This document shows positions 56,622 through 64,000 of a DNA stretch of 64,000 nt, one piece after another. The notes beneath the pieces are model-generated. The model was not told where the DNA came from. It saw only the letters and a list, made by a program, of their open reading frames with translations, and did not search any database. A program made the position numbers and the translations under genes. How positions within the stretch are numbered: the stretch's first letter is position 1; every line of letters starts with the position of its first letter. Source of the stretch: Camelimonas lactis (lineage in GTDB: Bacteria; Pseudomonadota; Alphaproteobacteria; Rhizobiales; Beijerinckiaceae); contig NZ_SLWL01000004.1 in the NCBI RefSeq assembly GCF_004342915.1, forward strand, positions 186,001-250,000, read 5' to 3'.

Positions 56622-57488
56622 ATGAGCATCCAGGATATCGCGACGTCGACGCAATTGACGGACGATGAATATCTGCCGATCTGGACCGCCCTGATGGAAA
56701 CGGCGCGCGGTCGCAGCTTCCTGCGCGAATTCGCCCGCCGCACGCGCTCATCGGAAACGCGGACGCTGCTGGACGCGGTGCAGAAGCTGGAGCACGCCCT
56801 GCTCGACGCAAGACAGGGCGCCGTCGCCGCGGCCCCTGCCCGGCGGGCAGACGGTGAAGCCGTGCGTTTGCAGGCCGCCATCGCCCAGGCCGTGCCGGCG
56901 CTGGAATACGCGGCGCGCATCGGCGCCCGCGCCCGCGCCGACCTGCAGGCGGCGGCGGATGACATTCAGGCGGCGGGCAACGCCCTGCGGTCGCTGATCG
57001 ACACCGGGATGGACGATGACTGCGCGGCGCGCGCGCGGCGCGCCTGCGACAGCATCGACGCGCGGGTGCTCGATATGGATGAGATCATCGCCGTGCAGCA
57101 GCTTGGCGACGAGCAGGCGGTCAGCGCCACGGCCACGCTGGCGGAACTGGTGACGGCGACGCCCCAAAGCGACGTGGCGACGCCTGAAGCGCCCGCCATG
57201 CGCCGCCAGCCTCCCCCGGCGTCCACCCACGCCAGCGCGCCGCAAGCCCGCGCAACGCCCGCAACTCCCGCTGGCGCGCGCCCTGCCGGCGGCCAGCCCG
57301 CCGCGCCAAATCCGGGGACGGCGAAGCCCGCCGCGCCCGCGCCACGACCGGTTCGCCATGAGGCTCCGGCCGCTGGACATGGCCAGGAAGAGCACCCGGC
57401 GGTTCAGAAACTGATTCAGGAAATCACCGCCAGGTTGCTGAACGACCAGGATATGGGCCCTGCCGCTCCCGGCCGGGCGCGCCGGTAG
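56622..57488 (+). CDS. Unknown protein with helical core and Pro/Ala-rich linker
   Basis: Encodes 288 residues. The N-terminal part (MSIQDIATSTQLTDDEYLPI, WTALMETARGRSFLREFARR) resembles a conserved Rhizobiales protein of unknown function. A central helical region (YAARIGARARADLQAAADDI, the ACDSIDARVLDMDEIIAVQQL segment) is followed by a Pro/Ala linker and a short conserved end (HPAVQKLIQEITARLLNDQD). The helical middle part is loosely like CheZ-type phosphatases of chemotaxis, but I would not assign this. A CtrA-like box lies upstream. No chemotaxis gene is close. Confidence 0.75.
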   Translation: MSIQDIATSTQLTDDEYLPIWTALMETARGRSFLREFARRTRSSETRTLLDAVQKLEHALLDARQGAVAAAPARRADGEAVRLQAAIAQAVPALEYAARIGARARADLQAAADDIQAAGNALRSLIDTGMDDDCAARARRACDSIDARVLDMDEIIAVQQLGDEQAVSATATLAELVTATPQSDVATPEAPAMRRQPPPASTHASAPQARATPATPAGARPAGGQPAAPNPGTAKPAAPAPRPVRHEAPAAGHGQEEHPAVQKLIQEITARLLNDQDMGPAAPGRARR

Positions 57489-57938
57489 GATCTGGTCAGA
57501 GGTTGATTCACGGAACGGCGGCAACGGACTGATTTTATTGGTGATACGGGCGCGCCGGATTATCCGGCGTCCAGGCGGGCGCGTGGCGTCCGCCGCGGCG
57601 CATGGACGCCCGCGACACGCGCGGGGCCTTCGCGAAACCATCGCAGGCGATCGCCGGTAGCCGCTGCCGAGCTGAATCAACCGGCGCGCTTATGTGGCGG
57701 GGGCTGAGTCCTTTTTTGCACGGCTGGCGCGCCTGGATGCAGGCGGGGGTCGCTGGCGCATGGCAAGGACGGATGGCGCCTTGGGAACCAGAATCCTGAA
57801 ATAGCCCTATCAAATTGAATTCAAAGAATTTTTCAATATTTCCACCTTCCCGGAACACTGATTCATGCAACGCCGGCAAGGCTCTGGACCATCAAGGTTT
57901 TCCTGTTTGCATAAACCGCCCCTGCCTGAACCGTTGGA
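57489..57938. other. Intergenic region between the unknown gene and the glycosyltransferase
   Basis: 450 bp between converging genes. It includes a hairpin near 57606 (GCCCGCGACACGCGCGGG) related to repeats at 40738 and 62672, and an A/T-rich patch near 57805-57845. No gene or clear terminator. Confidence 0.4.
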
Positions 57939-59078
57939 TCACGGCCAGGGCGACCTGCCGTCCTGATCTGGAGCCAGCATCAACGGGAAAGGCGGCCGGC
58001 GCTCCTGCGAACCTGACGCATCTTGCGGGCCTGGCGCATCTTGCAAGCCTGGCGCATCTTGCGGGCCTGATTCAACGGCGGCGTGGGCGGCAATGATATT
58101 GTTGAAGAACTGGCCGGCGCTGGCGCGCCAGGTGAAGCGTTCGCCCCAGGCGCGGCAGAGCGCGGGATCAATCCGGAGCGCGCGCAGGGCCGCCGCCCGC
58201 AGGTCTTCATCCAGGGCGCCGGCGCCGGAATCGCCGATGACATCGCGTGGACCGGTCACCGGAAAAGCCGCGATCGGCAGTCCGGACGCCAGCGCCTCCA
58301 GCAGGACAATGCCGAAAGTGTCCGTGCGGCTGGGAAAGACGAACACGTCGCAGGCGGCGTAAACCTCAGCCAGCGCCTCGCCGGTCAGGACGCCAGGGAA
58401 GCAGGCGTCCGGCCAGGCCCGCGCCAGTTCCGCCCGGGCCGGACCATCGCCGACAATCACCTTGGTTCCCGGCAGATCGAGCGACAGGAACGCGTCGAGG
58501 TTTTTCTCCACCGCCACCCGGCCGACATAGAGGAACAGCGGCCCGGCCAGACCCGGCAGCCCCTTGCGGCGCGGCCGGAACAACACGCCGTCGACGCCGC
58601 GCGACCAGTGCATGACATTGCGAAAACCGCGCCCCTGCAACTCGCGCGCCAGGCTGGGGGTGCTGACCATCACCCCGGCGCCGGAATTGTGGAAGCGACG
58701 CAGCAAGCCGTAGATCAGCCCCTCCGGCGCCGGCATGCGGGCGGCGACATATTCGGGAAAGCGCGTGTGATAGCTGGTGGTGAACGGCCGGCCCGTCGCC
58801 AGGCAGGCGGCGCGCACGGCGCGCCCCACCGGCCCTTCCGTGGCGATATGGACATAATCCGGTTGCAACGCCGCCAGCCGGCGCTGCATGGCGCGTCCGG
58901 TGGTCAGGGCGAGGCGGATTTCCGGGTAGCCCGGCATCGGCAAGGTGCGAAACTGGTCGGGCGTGATGAAATGCACCCTGGCGCCGAAACCGGCGGCATG
59001 GGCCGCCATATTCTCGAGCGAACGGACAACGCCGTTGACCTGGGGGCGCCAGGCGTCGCTGGCGATGACAATATGCAT
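57939..59078 (-). CDS. Glycosyltransferase family 4-like protein
   Basis: Encodes 379 residues. MHIVIASDAWRPQVNGVVRS is the N-terminal GT4 signature; YVHIATEGPVGRAVR and TTSYHTRFPEYVAAR follow; the C-terminal domain has FLYVGRVAVEKNLDAFL, KVIVGDGPARAEL and DTFGIVLLEALASGLP with the E-x7-E-type donor site. These soluble or peripheral enzymes transfer sugar to lipids or polysaccharides. The metallophosphatase gene lies 74 nt upstream on the same strand; the two are often neighbours in alphaproteobacteria and may act on glycolipids. The C-terminus carries a short in-frame repeat (QDAPG). Confidence 0.92.
   Translation of the reverse strand: MHIVIASDAWRPQVNGVVRSLENMAAHAAGFGARVHFITPDQFRTLPMPGYPEIRLALTTGRAMQRRLAALQPDYVHIATEGPVGRAVRAACLATGRPFTTSYHTRFPEYVAARMPAPEGLIYGLLRRFHNSGAGVMVSTPSLARELQGRGFRNVMHWSRGVDGVLFRPRRKGLPGLAGPLFLYVGRVAVEKNLDAFLSLDLPGTKVIVGDGPARAELARAWPDACFPGVLTGEALAEVYAACDVFVFPSRTDTFGIVLLEALASGLPIAAFPVTGPRDVIGDSGAGALDEDLRAAALRALRIDPALCRAWGERFTWRASAGQFFNNIIAAHAAVESGPQDAPGLQDAPGPQDASGSQERRPPFPLMLAPDQDGRSPWP
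58016..58069 (-). repeat. Three 18-bp tandem repeats in the glycosyltransferase tail
   Basis: Units of GCGCATCTTGCGGGCCTG type at 58016, 58034 and 58052, nearly identical. They encode PQDAPG/LQDAPG/PQDASG near the C-terminus and keep the frame, so copy number could vary by slippage without frameshift. Confidence 0.85.
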
Positions 59079-59152
59079 GGGCCCTGCCTGGCAAACGGGA
59101 AACAGTTATGGCGGGCGGCGGCGCGACGGGCGCGGCCGGGGCAGACCAGCGG

Positions 59153-59998
59153 CTACGCCGCCTTGCGGGGCGCGACGGCGCTGCTCACCGCGACAGCGGG
59201 CAGGGCCGCGGCGGCGCGGGCCTCGCGCTCACGCACGATGTCAGCCCAGCGCAGCAGTTCGTAGCGCCCGTCATAATGCTCCACCAGGGCGGTGCAGCTT
59301 TCCACCCAATCGCCGGTGTTCATGTAGCGGACGCCAAAGCGGTCGTGCATGGCGGCGTGATGGATGTGGCCGCAGATGACGCCGTCGACCGCGTGACGGC
59401 GCGCCTCGCTGGCCAGCAATTCCTCGAAGCTGCCAATGAAATTGACCGCGTCCTTGACCTTCAGCTTGGCCCAGGCCGACAGCGACCAGTAGGTCAGGCC
59501 GAGTTTGCGGCGGGCCACGTTGAGCCAGGTATTGGCCATGAGCGCCGCCGCATAGGCGCCGTCACCCAGAAAGGCCAGCCAGCGGGCATGGCGCATGACA
59601 ATGTCGAACTGGTCGCCATGGATCACCAGCATGCGGGTTCCATCGGCGGATTCATGCACCGCGCGATCGCAGATTTCGATGTCGCCGAAATTGCTTCCCA
59701 CATAGTCACGCAGGAATTCATCATGATTGCCAGGCACGTAGATCAGCCGCGCGCCCTTGCGCACCTTGCGCAGCAGCTTCTGCACCACGTCGTTATGCAA
59801 CTGCGGCCAGTACCAGCCGGAGCGCAGCCGCCAGCCGTCGATCATGTCGCCAACCAGATAGATCACGTCGGCGTCGTAATGGCGCAGATAGTCGAGCAGC
59901 ATCGCGGCCTGGCAGCCGCGCGTGCCCAGATGGGCGTCGGAAATGAACATGGCCCGCACCCGGATGACGTCATCGTCGGGCTTTGCCGTCTGGTCCAT
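59153..59998 (-). CDS. UDP-2,3-diacylglucosamine diphosphatase-like metallophosphatase
   Basis: Encodes 281 residues. Metal sites of the calcineurin-like fold are seen in FISDAHLG, YLVGDMIDGW, VPGNHDEFLR, VIHGDQFD and GVICGHIHHA. The domain is closest to LpxH-like phosphatases, but lipid A synthesis in this order commonly uses LpxI, and related proteins beside a GT4 enzyme may act in glycolipid metabolism. Start: ATG 59998 has AGGAGG rather far (13 nt); TTG 60004 has it 7 nt away. Confidence 0.9.
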   Translation of the reverse strand: MDQTAKPDDDVIRVRAMFISDAHLGTRGCQAAMLLDYLRHYDADVIYLVGDMIDGWRLRSGWYWPQLHNDVVQKLLRKVRKGARLIYVPGNHDEFLRDYVGSNFGDIEICDRAVHESADGTRMLVIHGDQFDIVMRHARWLAFLGDGAYAAALMANTWLNVARRKLGLTYWSLSAWAKLKVKDAVNFIGSFEELLASEARRHAVDGVICGHIHHAAMHDRFGVRYMNTGDWVESCTALVEHYDGRYELLRWADIVREREARAAAALPAVAVSSAVAPRKAA

Positions 59999-60208
59999 GG
60001 CCAATGCCCTGCCTCCTGTCGCTGGAGAACGCGCCAGTGTCTGGCGGGACGCGCCTGACGTTCTGGCGCCGCGCGCGCCCGCCGTCATGCGTCCTGCCGT
60101 CATGTATGACGGCGGCGGTTGTCACTCTGATGACAGGCGGGGCATTGACCGGCGGACGGGCTAGGCGTCTGATCGCTGCCGGACAGACGAAGGAACGGGG
60201 AAAACGCC

Positions 60209-60985
60209 ATGGATCTGGGCATTGCCGGCCGCAAGGCCATCGTTTGCGCCTCCAGCAAGGGGCTGGGGCGCGCCTGCGCCGAAGCGCTGGCGGCGGCGGG
60301 TTGCCATGTGGTGATCAATGGCCGCGACACGGCGACGCTGACGGCCACGGCGGAAGCGATTCGCGCGGCCGGCGGCGCGGCGACGGCGGTGGCGGCGGAT
60401 GTTTCGACGCCCGAGGGCCAGCAGCGCCTCGTGGCCGCCTGCCCCGACGCCGACATCCTGGTCAACAATAACGCCGGGCCGCCGCCGGCCAGCTACACGA
60501 CGCTGGATCGGGAGAAGATCCTGCGCGGCGTCACCCAGAACATGGTGACGCCGATCGAACTGGTGCAGGCGCTGGCGCCTGGCATGGCGGAGCGCGGCTT
60601 CGGACGCATCGTCAACATTACCTCGGCCTCGGTGCTGACGCCGCTCGAGGGGCTGGACCTGTCGTCCGGCGCGCGCGCCGGCCTCACCGCCTTTCTGGCT
60701 GGCGTGGCCCGGCAGCTGGCGCCGCGCGGCGTGACGGTGAACCACATCCTGCCAGGCGCCTTCGCCACCGACCGGCTGACCGGCATCATGCGCGGCGCGG
60801 CTGAAGCCGCCGGGCGCGACGCCGCCGCCGTGGCGCGTGAGCGGGCGGCGGCGATTCCCGTTGGCCGCTTTGGCGAGCCCGACGAGTTTGGCAAATTGTG
60901 CGCCTTCCTCTGCAGCGCGCACGCTGGCTACATCACCGGCCAGAATTTCCTGATCGACGGCGGGGCGTTCCGCGCGGCGTTCTGA
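60209..60985 (+). CDS. Atypical SDR family oxidoreductase
   Basis: Encodes 258 residues. Cofactor region is KAIVCASSKGLGRACAEAL, then ILVNNNAGPP and NITSASVLTPL with the catalytic Ser region. The usual YxxxK is replaced: the expected place reads LSSGARAGLTAFLAGVAR, so Tyr and Lys are absent, which defines a known divergent SDR subgroup. The end ITGQNFLIDGGAFRAAF is typical. The reaction is unclear, and it may not be a classical reductase. Preceded by GGGGAAAACGCC. Confidence 0.88.
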   Translation: MDLGIAGRKAIVCASSKGLGRACAEALAAAGCHVVINGRDTATLTATAEAIRAAGGAATAVAADVSTPEGQQRLVAACPDADILVNNNAGPPPASYTTLDREKILRGVTQNMVTPIELVQALAPGMAERGFGRIVNITSASVLTPLEGLDLSSGARAGLTAFLAGVARQLAPRGVTVNHILPGAFATDRLTGIMRGAAEAAGRDAAAVARERAAAIPVGRFGEPDEFGKLCAFLCSAHAGYITGQNFLIDGGAFRAAF

Positions 60986-61211
60986 TGGCGTGACGCGGCC
61001 GTGGGTCATCCGCGCGGCGCTGCGGCGGGTAGCTGCGCGGGGAACATGCGGGAAACAAGGGCGGCCGGCGCGCGTTGCGTCTGTATTCCGGGGTGGGGGT
61101 TGGGGTTGGCGGCTGGTGTTGTCGTCACCCCGCTCCGGCGCCCCTCAACACCGGCCAGCGCAACAGGCGCTCCAGCGCCGGAGAGGCGCCGTTCCCGCGA
61201 AAGGACAAGCG

Positions 61212-61685
61212 ATGCACAAGAACACGATCTGCCTCTGGTACGACAAGGACGCCGAGGCGGCGGCGCGCTTTTACGCTGCGACCTTTCCCGACAGCGCCGT
61301 AACCGCCGTTCACCACGCGCCCAGCGACTACCCATCCGGCAAGAAAGGCGATGTGCTGACCGTTGAATTCACCGTCGCCGGCGTCCCCTGTCTGGGGCTC
61401 AACGGCGGTCCGGCGTTCAGACACAGCGAAGCCTTTTCGTTCCAGATCGCCACCGACGATCAGGAGGAAACCGACCGCTACTGGAACGCCATTGTCGCCA
61501 ATGGCGGCGAGGCAAGCGCCTGTGGCTGGTGTCGGGACCGGTGGGGCGTCTCGTGGCAGATTACCCCACGGACGCTGAGCGCGGCGCTGGCGGCGGGCGG
61601 CGAAGAAGCGCGGCGCGCCTTCGAGGCGATGATGAACATGACCAAAATCGACGTGGCGGCGATCGAGGCGGCGCGGCGGGGCTGA
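61212..61685 (+). CDS. VOC family (PhnB/3-demethylubiquinone-like) protein
   Basis: Encodes 157 residues from ATG 61212 (AAAGGA upstream). [57 protein letters not shown] and [17 protein letters not shown] are the conserved blocks of the PhnB-like VOC family. Function in most species is unknown. A longer open frame starting at 60990 is not supported. Confidence 0.92.
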   Translation: MHKNTICLWYDKDAEAAARFYAATFPDSAVTAVHHAPSDYPSGKKGDVLTVEFTVAGVPCLGLNGGPAFRHSEAFSFQIATDDQEETDRYWNAIVANGGEASACGWCRDRWGVSWQITPRTLSAALAAGGEEARRAFEAMMNMTKIDVAAIEAARRG

Positions 61686-61778
61686 CGCCCGGCCCGCGCC
61701 CGGATTTGCGGTTTTGCCATTGGGCGGGCAAAAAGCGGGGCGCCGTTACATGCGGGATTGTTTTGCCGGGAGTTCACC

Positions 61779-62591
61779 TTGACCGCCATCGCCGTCACCA
61801 TTGCAGGATCGGATTCAGGCGGCGGCGCCGGAATCCAGGCGGACCTGAAGACGTTTTCCGCGCTCGGCGTCTATGGCGCCAGCGTCATCACCGCCCTCAC
61901 CGCCCAGAACACCCTGGGCGTGCAGGGCGTATGCGATACGCCGCCGGACTTCGTGACCGCCCAGATCGATTCGGTGTTCAGCGATCTGCCGGTCAATGCG
62001 GTGAAAATCGGCATGCTGTCCAACTCCGGAACCATCCGCGCCGTGGCCGATGGCCTGCGTCGCCATGCGCCGCAGCACGGCATGCGGCCGGTGGTGCTCG
62101 ACCCGGTGATGGTGGCGACCAGCGGCGACCGGTTGATCAGCGAAGACGCGGTGGCGACCCTGCGGCAGGAGCTGCTGCCGCTCGCCACCCTGCTCACCCC
62201 CAACATGCCCGAGGCCGCCGCTTTGCTCGGCGAAGCCGTCGCCGCCAGCGATGCGGAGCTGGAGCAGCAGGGCGCGCGCCTGCTGGCGCTGGGGCCGCGC
62301 GCGGTGCTGGTGAAGGGCGGACACGGCGCCGGGCCGGAAAGCACCGACGTGCTGGTGACCGCGCACGGCGTCCGGCGTTTCAGCGCGACGCGCATCCACA
62401 CCCGCAACACCCACGGCACCGGCTGCACCCTGTCATCGGCCATCGCCGCGCTGTTGGCGAAAGGCGCGACGCTGGAGGCGGCGGTGGCGGGCGGCAAGGC
62501 TTATCTGACCGAAGCGCTGGCGGCCGCTGACCAGTTGCAGATCGGCGGCGGCCACGGACCGGTGCACCATTTTGCTGGCGTCTGGCGTTGA
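61779..62591 (+). CDS. thiD: Hydroxymethylpyrimidine/phosphomethylpyrimidine kinase
   Basis: Encodes 270 residues. ThiD phosphorylates HMP and HMP-P for thiamine synthesis. Start TTG 61779 has GGGAG 6 nt upstream and gives [20 protein letters not shown], the family N-terminus. Further motifs are [13 protein letters not shown]-like [52 protein letters not shown] and the anion hole [15 protein letters not shown]. No other thi gene is adjacent. Confidence 0.96.
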   Translation: MTAIAVTIAGSDSGGGAGIQADLKTFSALGVYGASVITALTAQNTLGVQGVCDTPPDFVTAQIDSVFSDLPVNAVKIGMLSNSGTIRAVADGLRRHAPQHGMRPVVLDPVMVATSGDRLISEDAVATLRQELLPLATLLTPNMPEAAALLGEAVAASDAELEQQGARLLALGPRAVLVKGGHGAGPESTDVLVTAHGVRRFSATRIHTRNTHGTGCTLSSAIAALLAKGATLEAAVAGGKAYLTEALAAADQLQIGGGHGPVHHFAGVWR

Positions 62592-62828
62592 GAGACGCGC
62601 CCCTGGGGCTGGAGCGCTGGGGGGTGTGAAAAGCCGCCCGGTCGCAACCCGTAACCCTTAAAAGGGTGGACGCCCGCAGGCGCGGGCATGGCGCGCCTGA
62701 ACGGCGCATGCCGACGCCTTGATCCGCGGCCGGCCCGGGCGCTGATCAGGACATGAATCTGGGCATGAATCTGGACATGGAGCGCGGCGGCGAGAGCGAA
62801 ACCATTCCCCAGAAAGCAGCCCGCTTTC
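62592..62828. other. Region between thiD and cytochrome b561 with inverted repeat at 62672-62687
   Basis: GCCCGCAGGCGCGGGC forms a hairpin related to those at 40738 and about 57606. ACCCTTAAAAGGGT at about 62653 is another near-palindrome. The two genes converge here, but no T-tailed terminator is evident. Confidence 0.45.
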
Positions 62829-63605
62829 TCAGAGCTTGCCGCCGCCGAGGAACAGACCGCCGAAGACGACGATGAGCGCCGCCGCGAGGCAGAGAATGGC
62901 GCGGAGGGTCAGGGCGCGGGCAGGAATTCGCGCCGCGACATGGGATTGCCCGGCGACATCGTCGGCGTAATCGCCGGCGGGTTTGACGCCGGTAACCATG
63001 GCCGTCACCAGGCGGTCGCGCCGGACGAACTGGTAGAACAGATTGACCAGCACGTGGATGGCAATGAACGCCAGCAGAATATTGGCGCCCCGATGGTGCC
63101 AGCGTTGCAGCCCGGCCTTCCATGCCGGCGACTCCTCCAGCATGTCGAAATGACCGAACGGCCCGCCAAAAATGCCATTGGAGTCAGCCGTGAACAGGCC
63201 CGACAGGGCTTGGGCCGCCAACAACAGGAGCAGCGCCGACACCATGAGGGCGCCGAACGGATTGTGCCCCAGAAACTTCGGCGCCCGGCCACGGGCGAGT
63301 TGCCCGGCATAACGCAGGATGGCGCCCGGCGACGGGATAAAGCTGGCGAAGCGCGCGGTGGCGCTGCCGGCGAAGCCCCACAGCAGCCGGAAAACCAGCA
63401 GGACCAGTATGCCGTAACCGCACCAACGGTGCCAGCGCATGGTCGGGTCCGCCGATGGGCTCATCTGCCACTGGGTGTAATAGGCGCCGCACACCAGCGC
63501 CAGCTGCGCCCAGTGATAGAGCCGGATCGGCGCATCCCAGACGGCAATCCGGGAAGCCTGCGCCGCCGCCTCCCCGCCGCTGGCGGGCGCTGTCCCACCT
63601 GTCAT
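62829..63605 (-). CDS. Cytochrome b561-type di-heme membrane protein
   Basis: Encodes 258 residues from ATG 63605; a longer frame upstream runs antisense-like through the cytochrome c' gene and is not used. Features: AVWDAPIRLYHWAQLALVCG, MRWHRWCGYGILVLLVFRLLWG, FLGHNPFGALMVSALLLL and the WHHRGANILLAFIAIHVLVN segment with candidate heme histidines in four main helices. Such proteins pass electrons between quinol and c-type cytochromes. It lies 7 nt after the cytochrome c' stop, so the two form an operon. Confidence 0.93.
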   Translation of the reverse strand: MTGGTAPASGGEAAAQASRIAVWDAPIRLYHWAQLALVCGAYYTQWQMSPSADPTMRWHRWCGYGILVLLVFRLLWGFAGSATARFASFIPSPGAILRYAGQLARGRAPKFLGHNPFGALMVSALLLLLAAQALSGLFTADSNGIFGGPFGHFDMLEESPAWKAGLQRWHHRGANILLAFIAIHVLVNLFYQFVRRDRLVTAMVTGVKPAGDYADDVAGQSHVAARIPARALTLRAILCLAAALIVVFGGLFLGGGKL

Positions 63606-63612
63606 CGCCGCC

Positions 63613-64000
63613 TCAGGTCGGTTTGCGATAAATCTTGTGGCAGGCGCCGCAATTTCCCAGCACCCTGGGCATGGCGGCGCGGAAGCTGTCCATATCCTTG
63701 ATGGAGACGATGGCGGCGGCGGCGTCCTTGCCCAACGTGTCGAACCGGCCGGTGAAATCGGCCTTGTCTTCCCAGACCTTCGGCAGGGCGCCCGTATCGC
63801 CGGCCTTCGACGTCTCGGGGAACAGGCCGCCCAGCTTCGCAGAATTGGCGGCGACGACGGCAAGCCCTTCCTTCACCCTGGCCAGATCCAGCGGCGTTTC
63901 ACCCTTCAGCATCTGCCCTGGAGCCTTCAGCGCGCCGGCCATCTGCTTGAACAGCGCCTTGCGGGCGGCGACGGGATCTTCCTGGGCGACGACCGCAGTG
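63613..64000 (-). CDS. Cytochrome c' (5' end beyond the window)
   Basis: The minus frame is open to the right window edge. The visible part begins TAVVAQEDPVAARKALFKQM, which looks like the end of a signal peptide (cleavage after VVA) and the start of a mature cytochrome c'. It ends with VLGNCGACHKIYRKPT, the C-terminal CxxCH heme site of the c' family. About 129 residues are visible. These proteins bind NO or carry electrons in the periplasm. The b561 gene follows after 7 nt. Confidence 0.93.
   Translation of the reverse strand, partial: TAVVAQEDPVAARKALFKQMAGALKAPGQMLKGETPLDLARVKEGLAVVAANSAKLGGLFPETSKAGDTGALPKVWEDKADFTGRFDTLGKDAAAAIVSIKDMDSFRAAMPRVLGNCGACHKIYRKPT

Overview
The window is GC-rich (well above 60% by eye) chromosomal DNA of an alphaproteobacterium, most likely of the order Hyphomicrobiales (Rhizobiales). 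Four things support this: the gene order rpsF-rpsR-DUF2232-rplI-dnaB-alr-radA-cvpA-purF; the run cckA-recA-alaS with a GTTC-N7-GTTC type SOS box before recA; a DksA lacking most zinc cysteines; and a 2589-residue apolipoprotein-like membrane protein with the architecture of the polar growth factor GPR/RgsE. I cannot name the genus. I see no insertion sequence, prophage, CRISPR array, rRNA or tRNA. Most of the window is core genome.

Layout. 1-1184 (-): 3'-truncated membrane protein with a degenerate GGDEF domain. 1669-12532 (+): ribosomal proteins S6, S18 and L9, a DUF2232 membrane protein, replicative helicase, alanine racemase, RadA, CvpA, PurF and a short-chain dehydrogenase. 12677-16621 (-): Der GTPase, a TPR-like membrane protein, PanB and an NnrU-like protein. 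16963-17214 (+): a GlsB/YeaQ-type membrane protein. 17347-24217 (-): AlaS, RecA, CckA. 24584-26251 (+): a FliO-like proline-rich protein. 26422-31774 (-): DksA, an SGNH-like/MBOAT pair for O-acylation of an exported polymer, a small secreted protein and a zinc alcohol dehydrogenase. 32081-42433: mixed, with a SixA-like phosphatase, an unusual His/Cys protein, the YcjX/YcjF pair, a MoxR ATPase and its probable VWA partner with a tyrosine phosphatase and a Spy-like protein between them, a VOC/MarR divergent pair and a [2Fe-2S] ferredoxin. 42853-50622 (+): the giant GPR-like protein. 51425-55134 (-): a four-gene Mla-type lipid transport operon. 55473-62591: dipeptide epimerase, an unknown protein, a glycosyltransferase/metallophosphatase pair, an atypical SDR, a VOC protein and ThiD. 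62829-64000 (-): cytochrome b561 and a truncated cytochrome c'.

How the genes fit together. Several groups serve envelope growth and maintenance: GPR-like, Mla transport, alanine racemase, dipeptide epimerase and the MBOAT acyltransferase. CckA is the cell-cycle kinase above CtrA, and two CtrA-like boxes lie before the FliO-like gene and before the unknown gene at 56622. Clear intrinsic terminators separate most transcription units; several are bidirectional between convergent genes. Best targets for follow-up are the 8 x 66-residue repeat array of the GPR-like protein, the unassigned His/Cys protein at 32669-33400, the degenerate GGDEF protein at the left edge and the split MoxR/VWA locus.
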